From an uncultured beta proteobacterium (GTDB lineage Bacteria > Pseudomonadota > Gammaproteobacteria > Burkholderiales > Burkholderiaceae), in assembly GCA_903938955.1 (NCBI GenBank), contig CAJAFJ010000031.1, positions 1 to 5,100 of the forward strand: DNA of 5,100 bases, given 5' to 3'. Of the stretch, positions 1-5,100 are shown piece after piece (the first letter of the stretch is position 1; the number at the start of each line of letters is the position of its first letter). A model generated the notes under the pieces. The model saw nothing but the letters and a program-made list of their open reading frames with translations. It had not been told where the DNA came from and searched no databases. The position numbers and the translations under genes were made by a program.

Positions 1-664
1 GAATCAGCACCTTGCTTTTGGGCTTGGCTTGGCTGAAGTAATGCGCCACCAGGCAGGCCCGCTCATACGGTCCGGGCGGGCAGCGGTATGGCGCCAGCGG
101 GATGGCCAGGGCGTAGACGCCGCCATCGGGCATGGCCTCCAGCTGCTGGCGCAAGGCGACGGTTTGGGCACCGGCTTTCCAGGCATGCAGCACCTTGTCT
201 TGGGCCTGCGGGCTGGCCATGCCGGGCAGGGTTTCCCACATAAAGTCGACCCCGGGCGAAACAATCAATCGGTCGTAAGACAGCTCGCCGCCGCTGGCCA
301 GCCGCACCCTGCGCTTGTCGGCATCGATCACCGTGACCTTGTCGCGCAGCACACGGACCCCATGGCGTTTCACCAGGTGGTCATAGCTGAGGGTGATGTC
401 GGCCATGCGCTTGTTGCCCGCCAGCACCAAGTTGGACATCGGGCAGGAAATAAACGACGCACCGGGCTCGATCAGCGTCACCTGAATGCCGTAGTCCGAC
501 CACAGGCGCACATACTTGGCCGCGGTGGCGCCCCCGTAGCCGCCACCGACCACCACCACATGCGGCCCTTTGCCGGTGCCCGGGCTGGCGCAACCCGTCA
601 CAAAACCAAGTGCCCCCAGCATGGAGCCGGCACCCAGCGTTTGCAATATTTGACGACGTTTCAT
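1..664 (-). CDS. fccB: Flavocytochrome c sulfide dehydrogenase, flavoprotein subunit (partial, N-terminal 221 residues)
   Basis: This is the FAD subunit of flavocytochrome c, which oxidises sulfide to sulfur in the periplasm and passes electrons to a cytochrome c partner. The frame is open from the ATG at 664 to the left edge, so about half of a roughly 420-residue protein is present. A dinucleotide-binding fold begins with [16 protein letters not shown] (residues 36-51, G40-x-G42-x-x-G45). FISCPMSN (71-78) matches the segment whose cysteine carries covalently bound FAD in Allochromatium FccB (here C74). [10 protein letters not shown] (194-203) carries the first redox-active cysteine (C195); its disulfide partner lies off the edge. 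The N-terminus has a twin-arginine signal (KRRQIL) followed by a lipobox-like VTGC at 22-25. It lies 10 bp after the cytochrome gene with a Shine-Dalgarno sequence at 670-676. SoxF is the closest alternative name; the two families are homologous. Confidence 0.93.
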   Translation of the reverse strand, partial: MKRRQILQTLGAGSMLGALGFVTGCASPGTGKGPHVVVVGGGYGGATAAKYVRLWSDYGIQVTLIEPGASFISCPMSNLVLAGNKRMADITLSYDHLVKRHGVRVLRDKVTVIDADKRRVRLASGGELSYDRLIVSPGVDFMWETLPGMASPQAQDKVLHAWKAGAQTVALRQQLEAMPDGGVYALAIPLAPYRCPPGPYERACLVAHYFSQAKPKSKVLI

Positions 665-669
665 CTGCG

Positions 670-676
670 CTCCCTT
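670..676 (-). promoter_or_regulatory. Ribosome binding site of fccB overlapping the fccA stop codon
   Basis: On the minus strand, AAGGGAG lies 5 nt before the fccB ATG and begins with the last two bases of the upstream TAA stop. This fixes the start at 664 and suggests that a ribosome ending fccA can directly initiate fccB, which fits two subunits of one complex. Confidence 0.7.
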
Positions 677-977
677 ATTTCTTCAAGGCCGCAAAATAGC
701 CGGCCAGTTGCTCAAGTTGCTCATCCGAAAAGCCTTTGGACAGCTGGTGCATGAGGGTGGCGGGTTTCTTGCCGCTTTTGAAGTCGAGCATTTTTTTGAG
801 CAACTCGTTTTTGGGCATGCCCGCCAGCGAGTCCATGCCCGGCTGGGCCACGCCGTGGGTGCCGTGACAACTGGCACATGAGGCGGCCATGCTGCGCACC
901 TGCAAAGCATCGGCGCTGGCCCCTGCACCGGCACTGGCCAGCACAAGGCCCGCCATCACTTTGATCCATTGCTTCAT
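675..977 (-). CDS. fccA: Monoheme c-type cytochrome, sulfide dehydrogenase cytochrome subunit (FccA-like)
   Basis: A 100-residue exported class I cytochrome c, the probable electron acceptor for the FccB flavoprotein encoded directly downstream. Residues 1-22 form a signal peptide with a likely cleavage after ASA (22/23), leaving a mature protein of about 78 residues. The only heme motif is CASCH at 34-38, with H38 as one axial ligand. M76, in the [15 protein letters not shown] stretch, is the best candidate for the sixth ligand. The [21 protein letters not shown] region and the C-terminal YFAALKK are typical of FccA-type domains. Allochromatium FccA and SoxE-type subunits have two hemes; this one corresponds to a single domain. 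A strong AGGAGA Shine-Dalgarno (982-987) lies 4 nt before the ATG. The gene follows the ArsR stop by 15 bp, so it is probably cotranscribed. The cytochrome identity is certain; the subunit assignment rests on the neighbour and family resemblance. Confidence 0.9.
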   Translation of the reverse strand: MKQWIKVMAGLVLASAGAGASADALQVRSMAASCASCHGTHGVAQPGMDSLAGMPKNELLKKMLDFKSGKKPATLMHQLSKGFSDEQLEQLAGYFAALKK

Positions 978-992
978 CTTGTCTCCTGGGAA

Positions 993-1352
993 TCAGCGCG
1001 GGCCCGCTGGGGCATTCGAAAAATCACCTTCAGCCTCAATCTGCGTACACAAGGCGCGGCAAATTGTCGGCACCCGGTCATCAATGATGCGGTAAAAAAT
1101 TTGAACGCCATCGCGGCGTTTGCCCAAAATTTCGGCTTGGTACAGCGTGTTCAGGTGCTGTGACATATTGGGCTGGGTGGTGTTGATTTTGCTGAGCAAG
1201 TAGCTGACGTTTTTTTCACCGTCGCACAAACAACTGATGATTTTCAGGCGCAATGGCGCTGACATCACCCGGAACAGCTCAGCGGCCTTTTCAAACACGG
1301 CGTCAGGTTTGTCCAACTCGGAAGGGGTCGTGTGTGTTGAGGGTGTTGTCAT
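993..1352 (-). CDS. ArsR/SmtB-family winged-helix transcriptional regulator
   Basis: A dimeric DNA-binding repressor of the ArsR type, 119 residues from the ATG at 1352. The order is: helix with AELFRVMSAPLRLKIISCL (residues 24-42), recognition helix TTQPNMSQHLNTL (58-70), and beta-wing GKRRDGVQIFYRI (77-89). The arsenic-binding CVC motif of E. coli ArsR aligns with NVS (48-50), so the alpha-3 As(III) site is absent. Cysteines are instead at 41 and 43 (CLC) and at 98 and 102 (CRALC), suggesting thiol-based sensing, perhaps of sulfide or persulfide as in BigR/SqrR, though the cysteine positions do not match those proteins exactly. An in-frame TTG at 1373 would add seven residues and overlap the permease stop by 4 bp; neither start has a clear Shine-Dalgarno, and I prefer the ATG. 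It lies between the iron permease and fccAB, and plausibly controls fccAB. Confidence 0.9.
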   Translation of the reverse strand: MTTPSTHTTPSELDKPDAVFEKAAELFRVMSAPLRLKIISCLCDGEKNVSYLLSKINTTQPNMSQHLNTLYQAEILGKRRDGVQIFYRIIDDRVPTICRALCTQIEAEGDFSNAPAGPR

Positions 1353-1369
1353 ACAAAAATAGTCAGTTT

Positions 1370-2992
1370 TCAACGGGCAGAAGCCCGTAGCGTACGGCTC
1401 AGCAGCATCACCGGCAGCAGGCCGACCAGCACCAGGGCGAGCGAAGGCAAGGCCGCTTCGCCCAGGCGCTCATCGCGCGCCATCTGGTAGGCCACCACGG
1501 CCAGGGTGTCGCTATTGAAGGGCCGCAGCACCAGGGTGGCAGGCAACTCTTTCATCACATCGACAAACACCAGCAAGGCGGCCGCGGCGGTAGAGCGCTT
1601 CAACAAGGGCCAATGCACGCGACGCATCAGCGCCACATCGCCGGTGCCGAGCATGCGGGCCGAGTCGTCAAAACTCAGGGGCACACGCGCATAACCGCTT
1701 TGTACCGATTGCAGTGCCACCGCGCAAAACCGCACCAAATAAGCCCAAATCAGACCCAGCGAGGTGGCGGTCAGCACATAACCCACCGTGCTTTGCGGCG
1801 CCACGGTTTGCAGCCAGCCGACCGGCAACAGCAAGCCCACCACGATCACGGCCCCCGGCACGGCATAACCCAAGCTGACCAACTGGGCCGCCAGCCGGGT
1901 CGGCAAATCCGGGCGGCGGCGCAGGTTGAACGCAATCACCAGCGCCAGCCCCACCGCCAGCACCGCCGTGAGGGCGCCCAGGCGCAGGCTGTTGAACGAC
2001 CAGCCCAAAAATTGGCTCCACGACACCACCTGCCAGTCGGCCATGAGCGGGCGCAACATGAACAGCACCGGCAGCACAAAGCCGAATAACACGGGCGCGC
2101 CACAAATCACCCAGGCCAGCCAGCGGGCGCGCCCGTGCAAGGCCACCGGCTGCGCATCCAGCGTGCCGGCGCGTGCGCCCTTGGTGACTGAAAAGCGCAT
2201 GCGTTTTTGCGCCCGCCGCTCCAGGTACATCAGCAAGGCCACCATCAGCAACAACAAGGTGGCCAACTGGGCGGCGGCGACGTGGTTGTCCATGGCGAGC
2301 CAGGCCTTGTAGATACCGGCGGTAAAGGTCTGGATGCCGAAATAGCTCGACACGCCGTAGTCGGCCAGCGTTTCCATCAGCGCCAGTGCGGTGCCTGCCG
2401 CCACCGCCGGGCGGGCCAGCGGCAAGGCGATTTCAACCATGCGCCGGCGCATGGGCGCGCCCAGCAGGCGGGCAGCTTCCATCAAGTGCGAGGCTCGCTC
2501 GCCCAGCGCAGTGCGGGCCAGCAAGTACACATAAGGGTAAAGCGCAAAAGTAAAGACCCAAGCCGCGCCGCTCAGGCTGCGAATCTCGGGAAACACCCGA
2601 CCTTCCAGCCCCAGTGTTGAACGCACGGCGGTCTGCAAGGGGCCGCTGAATTGAAGGAAGTCGGTGTAGGCAAACGCCACCACATAGGCCGGCATGGCCA
2701 GCGGCAGCAGCAAGGCCCATTCAAACACCCGCCGCCCCGGAAAATCAAACAAGGTCACCGCCGTGGCGGCCGGCAAACCCACCAGCACCACGCCCAGCGC
2801 CACCAACACGCTCAGCAAGACAGTAGTGCCCGCGTAGTCCGGCAGCACCGTGCGGCTCATCTCGCCCAGAATTTGGGCCGCCGCCCCCGCATCACCCCAC
2901 GGCAGCCAGGAGGCAAAAATGGCCAGCACCGGCAACATAAAGGCCAGTGTCAAGACAAATAACAAGGATTGGCGAAGCCAGCGAAACAGCAT
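1370..2992 (-). CDS. fbpB: ABC transporter permease, ferric iron type (fused two-domain FbpB/SfuB-like)
   Basis: An inner-membrane permease of about 540 residues with two fused BPD-type domains, forming the whole channel of a ferric-iron importer. The first half carries an EAA loop (around 172-192, EAARLLGAPMRRRM and following) and the ETLADYG motif (207-213). The second carries a second EAA loop (around 443-464, DSARMLGTGDVALM and following) and KELPATL (481-487), both characteristic of the iron/phosphonate permease branch. Many hydrophobic segments run from FVLTLAFMLPVLAIF near the N-terminus to the last one at LALVLVGLLPVMLL. An in-frame ATG at 3034 would add 14 residues, but it would leave only 14 bp to the divergent ATPase and put the putative promoter inside the gene; I therefore prefer 2992. 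The partner is the ATPase at 3049. No periplasmic binding protein is in the window. Iron is the likely substrate; a related permease for 2-aminoethylphosphonate or thiamine is less likely. Confidence 0.9.
   Translation of the reverse strand: MLFRWLRQSLLFVLTLAFMLPVLAIFASWLPWGDAGAAAQILGEMSRTVLPDYAGTTVLLSVLVALGVVLVGLPAATAVTLFDFPGRRVFEWALLLPLAMPAYVVAFAYTDFLQFSGPLQTAVRSTLGLEGRVFPEIRSLSGAAWVFTFALYPYVYLLARTALGERASHLMEAARLLGAPMRRRMVEIALPLARPAVAAGTALALMETLADYGVSSYFGIQTFTAGIYKAWLAMDNHVAAAQLATLLLLMVALLMYLERRAQKRMRFSVTKGARAGTLDAQPVALHGRARWLAWVICGAPVLFGFVLPVLFMLRPLMADWQVVSWSQFLGWSFNSLRLGALTAVLAVGLALVIAFNLRRRPDLPTRLAAQLVSLGYAVPGAVIVVGLLLPVGWLQTVAPQSTVGYVLTATSLGLIWAYLVRFCAVALQSVQSGYARVPLSFDDSARMLGTGDVALMRRVHWPLLKRSTAAAALLVFVDVMKELPATLVLRPFNSDTLAVVAYQMARDERLGEAALPSLALVLVGLLPVMLLSRTLRASAR
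1374..1387 (-). other. Small hairpin at the 3' end of the permease gene
   Basis: CGGGC-AGAA-GCCCG forms a 5-bp GC-rich stem with a 4-nt loop just before the permease TGA and the possible TTG start of the ArsR gene. A run of five T follows on the minus strand only after about 13 nt, so it is a poor terminator. It could affect translation of the ArsR gene or be incidental to GC-rich coding sequence. Confidence 0.3.
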
Positions 2993-3018
2993 GGAAATTG
3001 GACTCGTCAGTGTGCAAA

Positions 3019-3033
3019 TGAGAATTGTAAGCA
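3019..3033. promoter_or_regulatory. Fur-box-like operator in the divergent permease/ATPase promoter
   Basis: TGAGAATTGTAAGCA matches the 7-1-7 Fur consensus TGATAATNATTATCA at 10 of 14 defined positions. The left half, extended to AAATGAGAAT (3016-3025), is a very good Fur half-site; the right half is degraded. It overlaps the putative minus-strand -10 and abuts the plus-strand one, so bound Fur could repress both genes under iron-replete conditions. The position and the iron-transport genes support it. The weak right half leaves doubt. Confidence 0.5.
3024..3029 (-). promoter_or_regulatory. Putative -10 element for the permease operon
   Basis: On the minus strand these bases read TACAAT, five of six matches to TATAAT. 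Transcription would start near 3016-3018, about 25 nt before the permease ATG at 2992, which supports that start over the ATG at 3034. No good -35 hexamer lies 16-18 bp upstream, so an activator or weak basal activity would be expected. Confidence 0.4.
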
Positions 3034-3035
3034 TC

Positions 3036-3041
3036 TACAAT
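3036..3041 (+). promoter_or_regulatory. Putative -10 element for the ATPase gene
   Basis: TACAAT matches five of six bases of TATAAT and ends 7 nt before the ATPase ATG at 3049. A start 7-8 nt downstream would fall on or next to the A of that ATG. The best-placed -35 with 17-bp spacing is TGCAAA (3013-3018), only three of six matches. The Fur-like box lies in the spacer between them. Confidence 0.45.
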
Positions 3042-3048
3042 CTTTTTC

Positions 3049-4140
3049 ATGTTTTTAGAAGTCTCACAACTCCAGATCATCTACCCGGGCCGCCCGCAAC
3101 CCGCCGTGCGTGAGGTCTCGTTTGGCTTGCGTGCGGGCGATATTGGCGTGCTGATCGGACCGTCCGGTTGCGGCAAAACGACCTTGCTGCGCGCCGTGGC
3201 CGGGCTGGAGCCGGTGGCGTCGGGCCACATCAAGCTGGCGGGCGAAGTGGTCAGCAGCGCCCAGCACAATCTGGCGCCGGAGTCGCGCCAGATTGGCATG
3301 GTGTTTCAGGACTACGCCCTGTTTCCGCATCTGAATGTGGGCCGCAATGTCGGCTTTGGTCTTCACCACCTGCCTGCCAAAGCGCGGGCGGCGCGCGTGG
3401 CCGAGGTGCTGGAACTGGTCGGCCTGGCGGGCCAGGAAGAGCGCTTTGCCCATGAACTCTCCGGCGGCCAGCAACAGCGCGTAGCGCTTGCGCGGGCCTT
3501 GGCACCCAAGCCGCGCTTGCTGCTGCTGGACGAGCCTTTCTCCAACCTGGACGTGGACTTGCGCGAACGCCTGGCGCATGAGGTGCGCTCCATTTTGAAG
3601 GCGGCGCAGACCACGGCGCTGTTTGTGACGCACGACCAGCTCGAAGCCTTTGCCATTGGCGACAACATTGGCGTCATGCACCAGGGGCAGCTGCACCAGT
3701 GGGATGATGCCTACACGCTTTACCACCGCCCAGCCACCCGTTTTGTGGCCGAGTTCATTGGCCACGGCGTGTTTACCCCGGCCGTGATCACCGAGTCGAA
3801 CCAGCAAATGGTGGTGCAAACCCCACTGGGTGACCTGCTCGATGTGGCCGAATGCCCGCTGCCCAGCGCCTACCCCGGCGGCGAGTGCGATGTGCTGTTG
3901 CGCGCTGATGACATCGTGCATGACGACTGCGCGCCAGTCAAAGCCGAGATTGTGCGCAAGGCGTTTCGCGGCGCCGAGTTTTTATACACCCTGCGCCTGG
4001 CCAGCGGCGAGGTGGTGATGGCCCATGTGCCGAGTCACCACGACCACAAAATCGGCGAGTGGATCGGCATTCGCCCGCAGGTGGACCACGTTGTCACATT
4101 CACGAGAAATCAGGCGTTAGCGCCAGCATCCATTGCGTAA
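3049..4140 (+). CDS. fbpC: ABC transporter ATP-binding protein, ferric iron type (FbpC-like)
   Basis: The cytoplasmic ATPase that powers the importer whose permease is encoded divergently. It has 363 residues, normal for the FbpC/PotA group. Motifs in order are: Walker A GPSGCGKTT (37-45), Q-loop Q87 in MVFQDYALFPH, signature LSGGQQQR (137-144), Walker B LLLLDEP (157-163, catalytic E162), D-loop SNLD (165-168) and switch H195. All catalytic residues are intact. From about residue 240 a TOBE-type regulatory domain follows, including LLRADDIV and VRKAFRGAEFLYTLRL. The ATG at 3049 is supported by the conserved beginning FLEVSQLQIIYPG, yet no Shine-Dalgarno precedes it; the upstream bases are T-rich. 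Only 56 bp separate it from the preferred permease start. It ends 11 bp from the convergent LysR gene. Substrate assignment to Fe(III) comes from family resemblance and the partner permease. Confidence 0.93.
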   Translation: MFLEVSQLQIIYPGRPQPAVREVSFGLRAGDIGVLIGPSGCGKTTLLRAVAGLEPVASGHIKLAGEVVSSAQHNLAPESRQIGMVFQDYALFPHLNVGRNVGFGLHHLPAKARAARVAEVLELVGLAGQEERFAHELSGGQQQRVALARALAPKPRLLLLDEPFSNLDVDLRERLAHEVRSILKAAQTTALFVTHDQLEAFAIGDNIGVMHQGQLHQWDDAYTLYHRPATRFVAEFIGHGVFTPAVITESNQQMVVQTPLGDLLDVAECPLPSAYPGGECDVLLRADDIVHDDCAPVKAEIVRKAFRGAEFLYTLRLASGEVVMAHVPSHHDHKIGEWIGIRPQVDHVVTFTRNQALAPASIA

Positions 4141-4143
4141 GAA

Positions 4144-4173
4144 GCTATTAATTAGATAGCAAGTAGTTCTTGC
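4144..4173. terminator. Two adjacent hairpins between convergent genes, possible bidirectional terminator
   Basis: GCTAT-N7-ATAGC (4144-4160) is immediately followed, sharing two bases, by GCAAG-N5-CTTGC (4159-4173). The first spans the 11-bp gap between the converging ATPase and LysR genes and the LysR stop; the second lies in the last LysR codons. The stems are only 5 bp and no clear T-run follows, so termination is uncertain. The AT-rich GCTAT/ATAGC stem resembles short palindromic repeats I recall as common between Comamonadaceae genes. Confidence 0.4.
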
Positions 4174-5078
4174 GGCGTCAGGGCTTGCAGCGCGGCCTGT
4201 TTGACGGCCCGCGTCAGGCGCTGTGCCGACCCCGGCTCGCGCTCCCAGTGGTGCCAGTAGAGGGCCACATCCACCGCACTGCCCGGCAGCATTTCCGTCA
4301 GCGGCGGGCGCCCCGCGCGGGCCACCAAGTGCAAATCCGAGACCATACCCCAGCCCAGGCCATGCTCCAACGCACATTCATACGCATCCACTGCCGGCAC
4401 AAAATGGCGCGGGTACTGGGGCGCCGACAACGCGAAGTGCTGGCTTAAAAACGCGTCCAGCAAACCATCTTTGCGGTTGAAACACACCGCTGGTGTCGCC
4501 AGCAGCCGGTGCACCGAGACCGCCCCGCCTTCAACACGGCACTGCTGAACCAGCGCCGAGGCCGCCACGCAGCGGTAACGCATGACGCCCAAAGGCTCGG
4601 CTAGACAACCGCGCATCGGCAGCTGCTGCGTGCTGACACAGCCCACCACATCGCCGTTTTTGAGGGCATCATGGGTGTGATCCTGGTCGTCGATCACCAC
4701 GTCCACCAGCAGTTGATGCTGCATCAGCAAGGCGGCCACGCCGGGTAAAAACCAGCTCGACAGCGAATCGGCATTCACCGCCACGCTCAGACGCTGCCAT
4801 TGCGGCGCAGCGCCCGGCACGCCCGTGCCCTGCAGTCCCGTCACCAGATCGGCCTCCATCAGGCGCAGCTGTTTGACGTGGGCCAGCAAGGCCTGCCCGG
4901 CCGGGGTAGCACGCACCGTTTTACCCCGCACCAGCAAGCGCTGGCCGAGGGTCGCCTCCAGGCCCTTGATGCGCAGGGACACAGCCGCCAGCGTCACGTT
5001 CAAGGCCAGCGCCGCCGGGCCAAATCCGCCTTGCTCCAGCACGGCGGCCAAGGCTTCGAGTTGTCGCGCATCCAGCAT
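4152..5078 (-). CDS. argP: LysR-family regulator, ArgP/LysG type (basic amino acid exporter regulator)
   Basis: A 308-residue LysR-type regulator close in layout to E. coli ArgP (IciA), which senses lysine/arginine and activates the exporter gene argO; LysG/lysE is the actinobacterial equivalent. The N-terminal winged helix-turn-helix spans about residues 3-60, with TLAAVSLRIKGLEATLGQRLLVRG (residues 29-52) read as recognition and wing. The effector domain begins with LSVAVNADSLSSWFLP (97-112), nearly identical to the ArgP segment, followed by DVVGCVSTQ and a late LYWH motif, also shared with ArgP. A Shine-Dalgarno AAAGGGGG (5084-5091) lies 5 nt before the ATG, settling the start. In this family the exporter (LysE/ArgO) is usually divergent, so it is expected just past the right edge. 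No functional link to the iron or sulfide genes is apparent; it marks the end of that cluster. Confidence 0.88.
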   Translation of the reverse strand: MLDARQLEALAAVLEQGGFGPAALALNVTLAAVSLRIKGLEATLGQRLLVRGKTVRATPAGQALLAHVKQLRLMEADLVTGLQGTGVPGAAPQWQRLSVAVNADSLSSWFLPGVAALLMQHQLLVDVVIDDQDHTHDALKNGDVVGCVSTQQLPMRGCLAEPLGVMRYRCVAASALVQQCRVEGGAVSVHRLLATPAVCFNRKDGLLDAFLSQHFALSAPQYPRHFVPAVDAYECALEHGLGWGMVSDLHLVARAGRPPLTEMLPGSAVDVALYWHHWEREPGSAQRLTRAVKQAALQALTPQELLAI

Positions 5079-5083
5079 TCAGA

Positions 5084-5091
5084 CCCCCTTT
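5084..5091 (-). promoter_or_regulatory. Ribosome binding site of the LysR gene
   Basis: On the minus strand, AAAGGGGG sits 5 nt before the ATG at 5078, good Shine-Dalgarno spacing. The AT-rich bases that follow at the window edge probably begin the promoter, which is cut off. Confidence 0.6.
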
Positions 5092-5100
5092 ACTTAATAA

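Larger units (their letters stand above)
3024..3041. repeat. Perfect inverted repeat ATTGTA-N6-TACAAT
   Basis: Six-base arms at 3024-3029 and 3036-3041 are exact reverse complements around the 6-bp spacer AGCATC, so each strand reads TACAAT pointing towards its own gene. It may be two mirrored -10 elements, an operator for a dimeric regulator, or both. It partly overlaps the Fur-like box. Confidence 0.6.

Noticed and set aside
29..754. A 241-codon open frame on the plus strand
   Set aside because: It is antisense to fccB and fccA, has no recognisable domain, and reflects high-GC codon bias; the minus-strand proteins there have clear motifs.
993..1008. GC-rich palindrome at the end of the ArsR gene
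   Set aside because: The central GCGGGCCCGC has no loop and no T-run, and lies in coding sequence; it looks like chance in GC-rich DNA.
1014..1025. ATTC half-site that could belong to a BigR/SqrR-type operator upstream of fccA
   Set aside because: The expected GAAT half at N8 spacing is missing, so no operator for the ArsR protein can be supported here.
1352..1373. TTGAAA as a -35 for an internal ArsR promoter
   Set aside because: The nearest -10-like TATGAC is only 14 bp away and overlaps the ATG; no acceptable pair was found.
1374..1387. The hairpin as a rho-independent terminator after the permease
   Set aside because: The stem is only 5 bp and no T-run follows directly; the five T residues come about 13 nt later, across the stop codon.
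1613..2089. A plus-strand frame of 158 codons, and similar ones at 1926-2312 and 2207-2620
   Set aside because: All are opposite the permease, show low-complexity His/Arg/Gln-rich translations, and carry no family signature.
3064..3921. A 285-codon open frame on the minus strand
   Set aside because: It is antisense to the ATPase with all ABC motifs intact; its composition, rich in His, Gln and Arg, is typical of a shadow frame.

Overview
The window is 5.1 kb of GC-rich DNA with closely packed genes and no obvious mobile elements. Codon use and protein style, the ArgP-type LysR regulator, the flavocytochrome c genes and a short AT-rich hairpin between genes all suggest a betaproteobacterium, most likely Comamonadaceae (Rhodoferax/Polaromonas-like). 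That placement is inference; no rRNA or marker gene is present.

There are six protein genes. On the minus strand, read right to left, lie: a fused ferric-iron-type ABC permease (1370-2992); an ArsR-family repressor (993-1352, possibly from 1373); a small monoheme cytochrome c resembling FccA (675-977); and the N-terminal half of the flavocytochrome c sulfide dehydrogenase flavoprotein FccB (1-664, running off the left edge). Spacings are 17, 15 and 10 bp, so the four look like one transcription unit. Diverging from the permease is the matching ABC ATPase, FbpC-like (3049-4140, plus strand). Converging on the ATPase is a LysR regulator of the ArgP/LysG type (4152-5078, minus strand), whose likely divergent target lies beyond the right edge.

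The two functional modules are iron import (permease and ATPase, with the periplasmic binding protein not in the window) and periplasmic sulfide oxidation (FccA and FccB). The ArsR gene sits between them. It lacks the usual arsenic-binding cysteines but has other paired cysteines, so a thiol/sulfide-sensing role is a reasonable hypothesis.

The most informative non-coding piece is the 56-bp divergent promoter region (2993-3048). It holds a Fur-box-like sequence and a perfect inverted repeat whose two arms each read TACAAT, a good -10 hexamer, outward on opposite strands. The plus-strand copy would start transcription almost exactly at the ATPase ATG, implying a leaderless mRNA. No convincing new system is visible; the notable points are the gene arrangement and this compact shared promoter.
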